Source of the DNA: DATJHM01 sp035493895
GTDB taxonomy: Bacteria; Chloroflexota; Ktedonobacteria; Ktedonobacterales; Ktedonobacteraceae
NCBI GenBank assembly: GCA_035493895.1
Contig: DATJHM010000260.1
Location: 1 to 58,143 of the forward strand
Direction: 5' to 3'
Length of the DNA stretch: 58,143 nt
Part shown: piece by piece, positions 25,554 through 34,263 of the stretch
How the letters are laid out: each line of letters begins with the position of its first letter
Numbering within the stretch: the stretch's first letter is position 1
Notes under the pieces: model-generated
The model's database searches: none
What the model was told of the DNA's origin: nothing
The model's input: only the letters and a program-made list of their open reading frames with translations
Program-made: the position numbers and the translations under genes

Positions 25554-26035
25554 CTAGAGAGCGTATGTCGTGGTTCGTGGGTCTGGGAGGATTGGAGAAG
25601 GTTTGTCACCTGGGACAACAGACATTGAGCGTTCGCAAAGCCATAATTAATGGCATAAAGTCGACCTGAAGCATCAAAGACTGCTGTAGTCGGAAAAGCA
25701 GTTACCTGGAAACGTTCCACAAGCTCGGGAGATGAGGCGGCCTGCACATCAATAACGGTCACCTCATCTTCATGAGCTTCTTTTACACGCTGCAAGACTG
25801 GAGCTTGCAAAAGACGACATTGGCGACAACTGGCAGTGCTAAAAGCCAGAATCCGCACTTTCGGCGGCTCAGACTCTGTAGAAAGCAGATTTTCGGGAAG
25901 AGAGGCAAGGGCACGGCATTGTCGATGCTTATGCAGAATAGTGTTCAAACAAATAAGTACTAATACGAATGCGCTACACAGGAGCAGCAGGCCAAAGAAC
26001 AGAATCGTATCAAGCATAGGTACCAGCCTCTTCAA
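25550..26035 (-). CDS. membrane-anchored thioredoxin-like protein
   Basis: A 161-residue protein with one N-terminal membrane helix (about 9-32, ILFFGLLLLCSAFVLVLICL) and a thioredoxin fold outside. The redox motif is FSTASCRQCR with CRQC at 70-73, and the cis-proline loop is VTAFPTTAVFD. The CxxC pair suggests a thiol-disulfide role in the cell envelope. It follows the Mre11-like gene by 6 bases and is surely co-transcribed with it; why an envelope thioredoxin should travel with a nuclease is unclear. Confidence 0.85.
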   Translation of the reverse strand: MKRLVPMLDTILFFGLLLLCSAFVLVLICLNTILHKHRQCRALASLPENLLSTESEPPKVRILAFSTASCRQCRLLQAPVLQRVKEAHEDEVTVIDVQAASSPELVERFQVTAFPTTAVFDASGRLYAINYGFANAQCLLSQVTNLLQSSQTHEPRHTLSS

Positions 26036-26041
26036 AAAGGT

Positions 26042-27373
26042 TTAAGATAGGAGAGCAGAACGTTTTGCACGCAGAAAGGCAGCGATATCGACGGGATCAT
26101 CTTTACTCAGAGCCTGACGTTTCAGATCCGCCAATACCGTGCTCCATGCTTCTTTAGCCGGAAGATAGCGATTATCACGGCCAATCAATTCCTCAAAAAT
26201 ACGACGTTCCAATTCGCCCCAGAGCGCGCGATCGCGACCATCCAGCTCCCCATCATCAGGCACATAGTCTTGATCGTTCGTATGATTATCGACGCGCACA
26301 TAGAGCGGCTGGAAATAGCTACGCACCATCTCTTCCATGCGAGCCTGATCAAGAGCCCCTCCATCAAAGCCAAGCGTTCCAATCAATTGAATCTGTACCA
26401 GAGGGCGTGCTGCCATATCTTGAGCATGGCGCGGACCCTCGTCGCGACAGTACGCTTCCAGACGCGCATAGATAGCATCTGGCTCATTCAGGCCATCAAC
26501 GTGGAGATCATAGCGTACAAAGGGACGACGCTTGCTCTGGATATGTTCAGCATGATGGAGGCGCTCTTTCAAGGCTGGATCAGCAAGAAGCTCGGGAGTT
26601 TCCGTATCAACCTGCACATAATAATAGCCTCGATCATGCCACTGTATCTCCTCAGAGCTACATGTTTCAGTCGAGCCAGGATTATACATCCAGCCATCAA
26701 ACGTATAAGGCTTGTGCACATGGCCGAGGGCCAGATAATCAATATGCGTGTGAAGCAACTGAAATTGTGCCATCGTTGGCAGACCCTGAATGCGCGGCAC
26801 AATACTATCCACGCCCGTATGCATCATCAGCAAACGATACTCAATGCCAGCGCTCTCTTCTACAGAGCGTGCCTGTACCAGAGCCTGTGCCATACCTTCC
26901 AGACTGCGCGCAGTTGCAGAGCCCTGCCAGGGAAGACCATACACACGCAGGCGGCCATCCAGAAGGTCGACATAGGCTCCCTGCATCGTCTCCTCCTGCC
27001 AGTGATCCAACAGAGGAGCGCCATCCTGCATTACAGGAGCAAGCAGCTTGATATATCCCTGGTAGCAGAGGAACTGGAGCCAGGAAACGCCATCGCGATA
27101 GTAGCTGCGATCATGATTACCCTCAATCGCAATCACAGGAATATTCTGCTCTTTGAGTCGCCTCAACCCTTCAATCGCATGAATCAGCGTTTGAGCGTCG
27201 ATGGCACGCTTATTAAACAGATCGCCAGCAATGACCAGGAAATCGACACGACGTGCAATGGCATCATCCACAATCTCCCAGAAGGCACGGCTGAAATCGT
27301 TAAAGCGTTCACGAACGCCGTACTGTTCATAGCCAAGATGAGTATCCGCAATATGGATAAAAGAAGCTCGCAT
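26042..27373 (-). CDS. Mre11/SbcD-like DNA exonuclease, metallophosphoesterase
   Basis: A 443-residue calcineurin-type nuclease. The metal motifs are all present: IADTHLG (8), VIAGDLFN (47), EGNHDRSYYR (82), then LMMHTGVD and the late GHVH in YLALGHVHKPY. After the nuclease core come a capping domain and an acidic C-terminus. This is the architecture of SbcD/Mre11, which trims DNA ends and hairpins with the ATPase SbcC/Rad50. No SbcC gene is next to it in this window. It precedes the thioredoxin-like gene by 6 bases and follows a four-helix membrane protein by 62 bases. Confidence 0.92.
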   Translation of the reverse strand: MRASFIHIADTHLGYEQYGVRERFNDFSRAFWEIVDDAIARRVDFLVIAGDLFNKRAIDAQTLIHAIEGLRRLKEQNIPVIAIEGNHDRSYYRDGVSWLQFLCYQGYIKLLAPVMQDGAPLLDHWQEETMQGAYVDLLDGRLRVYGLPWQGSATARSLEGMAQALVQARSVEESAGIEYRLLMMHTGVDSIVPRIQGLPTMAQFQLLHTHIDYLALGHVHKPYTFDGWMYNPGSTETCSSEEIQWHDRGYYYVQVDTETPELLADPALKERLHHAEHIQSKRRPFVRYDLHVDGLNEPDAIYARLEAYCRDEGPRHAQDMAARPLVQIQLIGTLGFDGGALDQARMEEMVRSYFQPLYVRVDNHTNDQDYVPDDGELDGRDRALWGELERRIFEELIGRDNRYLPAKEAWSTVLADLKRQALSKDDPVDIAAFLRAKRSALLS

Positions 27374-27435
27374 GACACCCTAACTTTCCAATGACACAAT
27401 CCAAAGAGCAAAACCGCAATGTGTACCAGGGACGA

Positions 27436-27831
27436 TTAATGTGGCCCCGTCATCAATGCTCGTATGCCAGCAGCAAATATCACTAACAACGCGATACTAA
27501 AAATAAGCATATCGCGCCGAGGATTCTTGCCGCCAGTGGCGTACGTCAGGGCCACCGGCAGACCAAGCGCCACAATTGCCCCATAGACATAATGTAAATA
27601 ATAGAGCGAATCATCCGGACGACCGGGACGTTGGCCGAGAGCAACCAGGCTAACCCCAAATAGACCTTGCAACAGGGCTAAGCAGCCAGTAACAATCAGC
27701 ACCGTGCGCCAGACCTTCGGCACCTCACGCTTCGTAAAATACAGAACCAGGCCCCAGACGGCCGTAATCAGAGCAGCGGCAAGGACCAGATACACATTGT
27801 ATTGGTGTAGAGTGACAATGATGTCAACCAC
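27436..27831 (-). CDS. small four-helix membrane protein
   Basis: A 131-residue protein. The start is a GTG 7 bases after GAGGAG at the left of the spacer; a longer frame upstream has no such site and lacks coding character. Four hydrophobic helices are seen, at about 11-30, 42-62, 75-95 and 108-126, with short polar loops (FTKREVPKVWR and ALGQRPGRPDDSLYYLHYVYG). The His pair in YYLHYVYG and the Gln-rich short loops resemble heme-binding four-helix proteins, but no family was recognised. It leads the minus-strand run with the Mre11-like gene. Confidence 0.7.
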   Translation of the reverse strand: MVDIIVTLHQYNVYLVLAAALITAVWGLVLYFTKREVPKVWRTVLIVTGCLALLQGLFGVSLVALGQRPGRPDDSLYYLHYVYGAIVALGLPVALTYATGGKNPRRDMLIFSIALLVIFAAGIRALMTGPH

Positions 27832-28054
27832 GTGTAATCTCCTCAATATCGCCAGAGAAGCGACATGCTCAATGGTGTATTCTTTCTTTCGAGCGAAGAA
27901 TTGGAAAATCTCGGCCCAGCCATTGTACCAGGGCGGCAAACCGTAAGAGAGAAGAGGGGAGAAATCTTCCAGAATTACTATAACGCGAGTGAGCGTGAAA
28001 GACAAGTAGCCAGACCATCTGTTTCAGGCAATGTCGTTATAATCGAAGAAAAGC

Positions 28055-28100
28055 AACAAGACGACCGTGGAGCCTACAGACTCTCTGGTCGTCTTGTTTT
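28055..28100 (-). terminator. rho-independent terminator of galU
   Basis: AACAAGACGACC pairs perfectly with GGTCGTCTTGTT across a 20-base loop, with A/T runs on both sides. It lies 25 bases after the galU stop. Confidence 0.85.
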
Positions 28101-28122
28101 GGAGAAGTTCTTGCTTGCTGAT

Positions 28123-28995
28123 TTAGCCTTCTTGTTTCAGAGCTTGCTGCATATACTCACGGAGAGCAGGAGCAATCTCCGGGCGTTTCAGAGCATAGGC
28201 AATAGAGGTCGTCAGCAGACCGAGAGGATTACCTGTATCGTAGCGCTGACCAGTAAAACGCAGGCCAAAGCAGCGTCCGGCCTGAGCTTGCATAGCCAGA
28301 GCGTCCGTGATCTGAATTTCGCCGCCCTTACCGGCAGGAGTTTGTTCAATGAGATCAAAAATGTCCGGCGTAATAATATAATGTCCGGCAATACCCAGAT
28401 TTGAGGGAGCCTCTTCGAGAGCAGGTTTCTCAACCAGATGCTTCACCTGCAAGACATTGTTACCGAGCTCGTCAACGTCGGCAATACCATAAGATGGAAC
28501 TGTCTCAGGTGGAAGAGGGGCCAGACAAAGTACTGAGCCACCATACTGCTCGTGAATCTCCATCATGCGAGGTAGACAAGGAGTCTCAGGATCAATCAGA
28601 TCGTCGCCCAGAATAACCACAAATGGCTCATCGCCGACCACATCGCGTGCACAAAGAATAGCATGGCCGAGGCCGCGAGGTTCTTGCTGACGCACAGAGA
28701 CATATTTAGCCATCGTCTGTACACGGCGCAATGCCTCAAGCTCTTTCTTCTTACCTTTACGCTCCAGAGCCTGGTCCATTTCAGGGAATATATCAAAGTG
28801 ATCATCGATAGCACGTTTACTGCGGCTTGTGACGAAAATAATCTCCTCGATGCCAGCAGTAACAGCCTCCTCAACGATATATTGCAATGTCGGTTTATCA
28901 ACGAGTGGGAACAGCTCTTTAGGAACCACCTTACTGGCAGGAAGTACTCGTGTTCCCAGACCAGCGACAGGTAACACCGCTTTGCGAATACGCAT
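28123..28995 (-). CDS. galU: UTP-glucose-1-phosphate uridylyltransferase
   Basis: A 290-residue nucleotidyltransferase that makes UDP-glucose from UTP and glucose-1-phosphate. The N-terminal signature KAVLPVAGLGTRVLPASKVVPK is the nucleotide-binding site (read here in two parts, GLGTRVLP and KVVPKELFPL), followed by PTLQYIVEEAV, RGLGHAILCA and VILGDDLID with the metal-binding Asp. The late VEKP and GRYDTGN-like (QRYDTGNPLG) motifs are also present. The product feeds cell-wall and exopolysaccharide synthesis. The ATG has AGGAGG 4 bases ahead. The gene stands alone, with a promoter that overlaps a palindrome and a leader hairpin at 29020-29043. Confidence 0.97.
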   Translation of the reverse strand: MRIRKAVLPVAGLGTRVLPASKVVPKELFPLVDKPTLQYIVEEAVTAGIEEIIFVTSRSKRAIDDHFDIFPEMDQALERKGKKKELEALRRVQTMAKYVSVRQQEPRGLGHAILCARDVVGDEPFVVILGDDLIDPETPCLPRMMEIHEQYGGSVLCLAPLPPETVPSYGIADVDELGNNVLQVKHLVEKPALEEAPSNLGIAGHYIITPDIFDLIEQTPAGKGGEIQITDALAMQAQAGRCFGLRFTGQRYDTGNPLGLLTTSIAYALKRPEIAPALREYMQQALKQEG

Positions 28996-29019
28996 AGATC
29001 CTCCTCATACATAAAGCGT

Positions 29020-29043
29020 GGTAAGCCAATAAAAAAGCCTACC
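29020..29043 (-). promoter_or_regulatory. hairpin in the galU leader
   Basis: On the minus strand GGTAGGC pairs with GCTTACC (one G-T pair) over a T-rich 10-base loop. It lies between the predicted transcription start and the ribosome-binding site. Confidence 0.5.
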
Positions 29044-29044
29044 A

Positions 29045-29084
29045 ACTATGGCCATAGTGTAGTGTATTGGAGTGAGCAGGTCAA
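29045..29084 (-). promoter_or_regulatory. galU promoter with overlapping palindromic operator
   Basis: Read on the minus strand, TTGACC (29084-29079) and TACACT (29061-29056) are 17 bases apart, a good sigma-70 type promoter. The perfect 14-base palindrome ACTATGGCCATAGT (29045-29058) covers the end of the -10 and the expected start point, where a repressor would block polymerase. Confidence 0.6.
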
Positions 29085-29118
29085 GCACGACCGACAATAT
29101 TGAACGAAGATCGGCCAC

Positions 29119-29226
29119 TTACTTGCGTCTGAGCAAAGCAATAATAATAATGATGATCACAATCACAACGAGATAAGGAATTTGTATACTCATGGTGAGA
29201 ATATTGTTCGTGACGTCAAGACTCAT
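29119..29226 (-). CDS. 35-residue single-helix membrane peptide
   Basis: A very short gene of 36 codons with ATG at 29226 and TAA at 29119. The peptide is a polar head (MSLDVTNNILTMS), one long hydrophobic helix dominated by Ile and Val (residues 15-31) and a basic tail ending RRK. GAGGG lies 10 bases before the ATG, an acceptable but not strong site. The architecture is that of small membrane peptides, including type I toxins and envelope-stress peptides, but no family was recognised. It sits about 35 bases upstream of the galU promoter, read in the same direction. It is small enough to be chance. Confidence 0.5.
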   Translation of the reverse strand: MSLDVTNNILTMSIQIPYLVVIVIIIIIIALLRRK

Positions 29227-29967
29227 AGTGTTTCTTCCCTCTACTTTCATCCTTGATCGGACATGCAAAAAGCAACGCCCAACACCACTATCTCATGATA
29301 TTAACGGATGAGCGCGCTAAAAAGTTTTGTGTCTTACAAAACGTCTTATGCTATCAGAAAAAGAACAGGACAAAATGCACTGCCAGAAACAGCTTGCACC
29401 TATTTCCTGTTACCAAAATCAAACTACGCACTTTACCAGCATATATGTATCATGCCGCTATTACGGGCGAAACACGCGGGCCTCTCAGCCCAAAACTAGC
29501 AGCCAATCAAGATGGCTATCCGCCCAGATCGGGAGATCAAACAGTGTGCCTCTCAAAGCCAGGGAGGCCGCATGAGCAGAATCGAAACGCCACCCATAGC
29601 AATGCAAAAGAGAATTTGTGAGAATAGAACTCTTCTCCAGACACGCCGCTTATCCCTATTGTGAACCATAAGCGTGTAATGTGCAAGATCTCTGGCAAAT
29701 TTTTCTAGAGGAAAGAGTACATTGTTGCTAGTACAAGATGATGAGATCAAGAAGGAGCAAAAGAAGTACAAAATATAAATAACAAGGTTAAGAAACAGCA
29801 ACTGATACCTGTAAATCACAACTACATGTTAACATCCATAAACTTACCTATATAACATGTATTTATTACAATTTCTGTACACGGATGTAACAGAAGCAAA
29901 AGGGATGTGAGCGGCTTGTTGACGAGCAGGAAAAACCTGAGTCTGCGTCAGGAAGTGTGGGAAGGGG
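29227..29967. other. 740-base region without a supported gene
   Basis: Open frames on both strands lack ribosome-binding sites and recognisable families. A minus-strand frame at 29553-29819 would encode two hydrophobic helices but begins at a GTG with no site. The right end is AT-rich and should hold the promoter of the GAF-domain gene. No clear terminator or repeat was seen. Confidence 0.45.
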
Positions 29968-31008
29968 ATGCAACAAAAGAAAAAGGTGGAAGAGGGATGG
30001 CATCTTTCCTTGAGGGAGTGTGGCGAAGTGGTCGGAGGGGTAAGTCTACTGACACTGGGAGGGTGGTTCATACCACTCAACTGGCTACCTGCACAAAGTA
30101 TATTTTGTGCATTTTTCCTCATGATATTTGCCTTCGCCGTACGTTATCGGCCATATGTCGCGTATGGCGCAGGGCTGATAGCGGCCAGTGGATATAGCAG
30201 CTTGCTCTGGTGGCGTCCAGATCTGCAAGATCAGATGAGCACACCATTTGCATTCGGGCCAATCAGCTTATTGTTAGCAGGTATTCTCTGTAGTGGCCTC
30301 CTGCGCGGACAGAGGAGGCGTCTGACTACATTGATGCAACAAAATGTGAGTTACCAGGAGCAAGTACAGGCAAGTACACGTCGCTATCAGGCAGTGCTCA
30401 TAGTAAACGAAGAACTGGAGCGCCGTATCAGCAGGCCACTGGCTTCGCTAACGACCTTCTGTAAGTCTATTGAGCACATCTGGACACTGAGAGAGAATGC
30501 CCGCCTGCAAGCCATGCTCAAAATGGTCTTGTGTACAATTGAGGCGCAGAATGGGGCGCTTTATCTCCTCAAACATGGGCATTTGCAACTGGCTGGAAGA
30601 TATTGTGACCAGGAAGGAGAGGAAAACAACGCCTTTTCGCTGGAAAGAAATGATCCAGTAGTCAGAGCAGCATTGCAACAGGGACGCGTCTGCACAATAC
30701 ATGATCTTTTGCAGGAAAGGAGAAATATCGAAGAAAGCACTGTAATTATGGCAGGTCCATTGAGATTAAAAAATAAGCAGCTCCGAGGCATCATTGTCAT
30801 CAATCACATACCCTTGCTCAAATTCTCTCCTGAAACAGCCAGACTTTTTCAGGCCGTACTCCATGTCGCAGAGATCGCTCTCTGGGAAGAACAGGAGCAT
30901 GACGAGGAGATCACCGAGCGCAAACCTGTTATCACGTCAATAGCAAAAGGTACGCATGAAGACTTAGCACAGACAACAGTACAAACCGTCGACGAGTGTA
31001 GCGAGTAG
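29968..31008 (+). CDS. membrane GAF-domain protein, PelD-like
   Basis: A 346-residue protein with about four membrane helices in residues 20-115, a cytoplasmic helix rich in Gln and Arg (about 115-165) and a GAF domain (about 175-310; from LKMVLCTIEAQNGALYLL to AVLHVAEIALW). The order of helices, the linker RRYQAVLIVNEELERRI and the GAF recall PelD, the c-di-GMP receptor of Pel polysaccharide machines. The GGDEF domain that carries the c-di-GMP site in Pseudomonas PelD is absent, so it would have to sense something else, or nothing. The next gene has the PelE layout. The start ATG directly follows GGAAGGGG, which is too close, so a start further in is possible. The assignment is by eye and uncertain. 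Confidence 0.75.
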   Translation: MQQKKKVEEGWHLSLRECGEVVGGVSLLTLGGWFIPLNWLPAQSIFCAFFLMIFAFAVRYRPYVAYGAGLIAASGYSSLLWWRPDLQDQMSTPFAFGPISLLLAGILCSGLLRGQRRRLTTLMQQNVSYQEQVQASTRRYQAVLIVNEELERRISRPLASLTTFCKSIEHIWTLRENARLQAMLKMVLCTIEAQNGALYLLKHGHLQLAGRYCDQEGEENNAFSLERNDPVVRAALQQGRVCTIHDLLQERRNIEESTVIMAGPLRLKNKQLRGIIVINHIPLLKFSPETARLFQAVLHVAEIALWEEQEHDEEITERKPVITSIAKGTHEDLAQTTVQTVDECSE

Positions 31009-31063
31009 GGATAATCCGGTTGTTTCAACAAAATCGCATTAGCAGGGATGGAGGCAGGTGGAG

Positions 31064-32128
31064 ATGAAAGGCTTTCTGACGAGAGGAGGATGGTGGCATA
31101 GAGGTATAGGGGGAATGATGGTAGGAGCAGGAATCATTATGGATGGGGCGCTGGGACTCAAGTTGCTGGAAGGTATAACCTGGAAGGGGATGCTCTTACA
31201 TCTGCTGGTAACATTGGTCTGGGCTGTGGGCATACAATTGAGCACAGCCCATCCGTGGCAGGCGATCTGGAAGATGCAGCGTTGGAGCATCAGTACACTC
31301 ATGTTCGCCCTCTGCACGTTTCCCGGGTTTGGCATATGCGTGTATAGTGGTGCGCTCTGCTTCATGCCAACGTTGTGGAGGAATCAGGAGAGAGAGCAAA
31401 ACGAAAGAGAGCAAGAGCTTGCCTTCGATCCATTGCCTGAGGTGCCACAAGAAATTTTGCCTGCACTCGATTGGGGTGTACAGTCACTCACAGAAACATT
31501 GCATGATGCAAATATTGAAATGAAGCGTGTCGCTATGACCACATCCGAATTGCCTGAGATGAATAGTCTCCCACTCACATTGCTCCAGGACGCACAAAAT
31601 GAAGTTCTTAGCGATGCATCGATCGTGTATCCACCCATAAAAGATGAGCCTGCGCAAGATCTCATGGACGCATTCGTACACTGGAAAAGCGACCCGGACA
31701 ACAAAACATTGGCCCTGGATCTTATAGAGCAATACTACTGTTATGCGCATAATGACACGCTGGACAGGAAAAGTCGGGAAATTTACCTGAAACAGGCACG
31801 AGATCTGCTATTGCACCTGCTCTGGCATGATAATCAGAACGCCTCATTGTGGATCAAACTCGCTCAGATACGGTGTGAGCTGGGTGAGTTGAAAGTAGCT
31901 TTGCAGGATGCCCTTTATGCGTTACAGCTACAGCCACATGTACTTGATTACGCGTTACTGGCCATGAGCCTGGCTTTTCGTCTGCATGCCTGGGATACGC
32001 TTGTGAAGCTTGCCAGAGACGAAATAGAACAGGAAGAATTGCCCGTTTCGCTACAACTTTTGAAATGGTGGGCAATATTCCCGGCAGAAAACACATCACA
32101 TGGGCAGGATTACGCACTACCCATGTGA
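31064..32128 (+). CDS. membrane-anchored TPR protein, PelE-like
   Basis: A 354-residue protein with three hydrophobic segments in residues 15-105 (IGGMMVGAGIIMDGALGL, LLHLLVTLVWAVGIQLS, STLMFALCTFPGFGICVYSG), a charged linker and then tetratricopeptide-like helices (about 205-340; for example ASLWIKLAQIRCELGELKVA). This TM-then-TPR layout directly behind a TM-GAF gene is the layout of PelD-PelE. No PelF or PelG gene follows; the next gene is on the other strand. The ATG has GGATGGAGG 9 bases before it, better than the GTG two codons earlier. The role is inferred from architecture only. Confidence 0.75.
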   Translation: MKGFLTRGGWWHRGIGGMMVGAGIIMDGALGLKLLEGITWKGMLLHLLVTLVWAVGIQLSTAHPWQAIWKMQRWSISTLMFALCTFPGFGICVYSGALCFMPTLWRNQEREQNEREQELAFDPLPEVPQEILPALDWGVQSLTETLHDANIEMKRVAMTTSELPEMNSLPLTLLQDAQNEVLSDASIVYPPIKDEPAQDLMDAFVHWKSDPDNKTLALDLIEQYYCYAHNDTLDRKSREIYLKQARDLLLHLLWHDNQNASLWIKLAQIRCELGELKVALQDALYALQLQPHVLDYALLAMSLAFRLHAWDTLVKLARDEIEQEELPVSLQLLKWWAIFPAENTSHGQDYALPM

Positions 32129-32136
32129 TCGAGGAT

Positions 32137-34263
32137 TCAGGCAACGGGGACAGTCAGACTCTCTTTGCCCCCTTGCACAGAGATATAAGACCAGGGAGTG
32201 CTATCATCCTTGCCGGTTTCGAAGATAATTGGGCCGACATTCAGCAGGTGGGGGGTGACTACATAATATTGAGATTTTACACTGATACTGGTCGGTACAT
32301 AGTCATTTACGGCTCGCATTGCGACCAGCAAATGATCACCCGGGCGAATCGCATTAAAAGTGCAGGTGCCTCCACTCGTCCAAGACTGCGCTCCCGTCGC
32401 CTGCGCGCTCATATTATAGGTATACGTCTTGCGATAGCTGGGTGTGGAGGCGCGCAACAGGTTCCAGTCAGTGACCAGAAACGTCTGCTGATCGAGCTGC
32501 ATCTTTTGCGCGCCGGTGTCGAGCAATTGCAGGTTCTGCGGAAAAGCATCCTGATAGGAACCCGACGTCGTATCAGGATTCACAAGATAAATACTATAAG
32601 GAGGTCCACCCAGGTGCTTTGGTTGCGCGAGCAGGGTCGCATGCGCAAAATGCGCGAGTAGAGCGTTTGCCATCGCGCTATGCGGTCCCACGAGCATAAT
32701 TGCAGGACCAGAGGCAGGCGCAGGCAAGACAAGGCAACGGCTATCATCGAATGTCGTAACAGGGGTAGAGAGTTGTTCAGCAAGATACCCCATACCGTTT
32801 TGCGTCACATCTGTGGTCACGTACAATCGATTAAGATGCATCTGCTGGACGTATCGATTTGCCAGATTGAGCGCGTTGTGCATAGAGCCAATATCACTGT
32901 GATAGAGGGTAGGAGAATACAGATCGCGGTAATTACCTCGCGCCTGATCGAGATCCATAGCAAACGTGCCCACGCCCTGAGAGAGGATAAGCATAATGAT
33001 AATAAAATAGCTATAGAAACGTCCGGTCTGCCAGATACCTCCACGCGCCTGAAACCAGTGCGCAATCAGAGCAATAAACAAACCAATCAGGATAAACTGT
33101 CCTGGCATGGTAAACATTACATAATGCCGAAAGATAGGCAACGAGTGACGTGTGAAGGCAACCAACGGGATAATCTGCCAGGTAAAAAGCACCAGCAGAC
33201 CACAGCGGTAGGGCGATGCACGCAATCGCAGCCACCAGTCCCACCCTTTGTGCCAGAGCGACGGTGCAGAAGCGTCCTTTTCAGTGCGCCTCGACCAGAG
33301 ACCTCGCCCTACCGCAAAGAGCATGGCTCCGGTAAGCAGAAGATACATCACTGGCGTCACCCAGTCCAATAACCAGGTTAATCGGCTGAGGATCGTACCC
33401 GGGTTGGGCTTTACACCATCATAAGGATCGATATAGGTACGATACCAGTAGAGAGCCTGGCTGTCGATATGAGCTTGCGTCTTGCCACTGGAGAACAATT
33501 CGCGAATATCCTGGAAATGAACTGAGAATTCCCAGGCGATATAGGGCGCATAGACAAGCAGCAATCCAAGAATGCCCAGAACAATATCCCTCTTGCGGAT
33601 GGTGCCGGGAGCCAGCAGGATAGCAACAAAGAGAGGGGCAATTAAAAGCACAGCGGTAGTATGGAGCTGAAAAATAAAACCTGCTAAGAGCAGAGCAGGA
33701 GCAAACCAGCCACGCTTTCGCTCGATAACGCCACGAAAGAGCAACCAGATAAAGAGCATGACAAAGAAGGGCATCAGGTTTGGTTGCCAGATGTAGCGAG
33801 CATAGGCCACCGAGCGTTGCGAGACAGCGTAGAGTAAGGCAGCAGTACAACCCGCCAACAAGCCATAATAACGGCGAGTGAAGAGGTATGCCAGCAAGAC
33901 CGAGAGCGTCGAAAGTACAGCAAGCAGGATCGTTCCCCAGAGCGGATCTGCTGTGAAAGCCGCAGGCAGCATCATGAGGTAAACGGCTCCCGGCGGATTG
34001 GTATTGCCAATCGAGGAAGCATTGGAAGTCGCAACCAGATGCCCATGCGTAATGGCGTCCCGCGCCATACGGTAGATCATGGTCTGATCAACATCCAATG
34101 TGCTACTATCTATTCTATAAAGGCGCAAGAATCCCGCGAGCAGGACAATACCAATAACGAGATACAGCTCCCAGGAAAGAAGTAGAGTACGCAATCTGCT
34201 CAAAGGTGCAGAAGCAGGTTCATGGAGGCGAGACGAGTGTGAAGTGGGTGTTGCAATTCTCAT
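32137..34263 (-). CDS. GT39/ArnT-like membrane glycosyltransferase
   Basis: A 708-residue protein with a cytoplasmic start, about eleven hydrophobic helices in residues 30-450, and a large outer domain of about 250 residues at the end. The first outer loop has TLDVDQTMIYRMA, the acidic motif used by GT-C enzymes such as ArnT and protein mannosyltransferases to hold the lipid-linked sugar donor. Further features are NPPGAVYLMMLP and QRSVAYARYIWQPNLMPFF. It transfers a sugar from polyprenyl phosphate to an unknown acceptor outside the membrane. It lies tail to tail with the PelE-like gene, 8 bases away. Confidence 0.85.
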   Translation of the reverse strand: MRIATPTSHSSRLHEPASAPLSRLRTLLLSWELYLVIGIVLLAGFLRLYRIDSSTLDVDQTMIYRMARDAITHGHLVATSNASSIGNTNPPGAVYLMMLPAAFTADPLWGTILLAVLSTLSVLLAYLFTRRYYGLLAGCTAALLYAVSQRSVAYARYIWQPNLMPFFVMLFIWLLFRGVIERKRGWFAPALLLAGFIFQLHTTAVLLIAPLFVAILLAPGTIRKRDIVLGILGLLLVYAPYIAWEFSVHFQDIRELFSSGKTQAHIDSQALYWYRTYIDPYDGVKPNPGTILSRLTWLLDWVTPVMYLLLTGAMLFAVGRGLWSRRTEKDASAPSLWHKGWDWWLRLRASPYRCGLLVLFTWQIIPLVAFTRHSLPIFRHYVMFTMPGQFILIGLFIALIAHWFQARGGIWQTGRFYSYFIIIMLILSQGVGTFAMDLDQARGNYRDLYSPTLYHSDIGSMHNALNLANRYVQQMHLNRLYVTTDVTQNGMGYLAEQLSTPVTTFDDSRCLVLPAPASGPAIMLVGPHSAMANALLAHFAHATLLAQPKHLGGPPYSIYLVNPDTTSGSYQDAFPQNLQLLDTGAQKMQLDQQTFLVTDWNLLRASTPSYRKTYTYNMSAQATGAQSWTSGGTCTFNAIRPGDHLLVAMRAVNDYVPTSISVKSQYYVVTPHLLNVGPIIFETGKDDSTPWSYISVQGGKESLTVPVA

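Noticed and set aside
26270..27394. 374-residue plus-strand frame antisense to the Mre11-like gene
   Set aside because: The minus strand shows all nuclease motifs; the plus-strand protein has no family pattern.
29553..29819. 88-residue minus-strand frame with two hydrophobic segments
   Set aside because: It starts at a GTG without a ribosome-binding site and hydrophobicity alone is expected in T-rich DNA.
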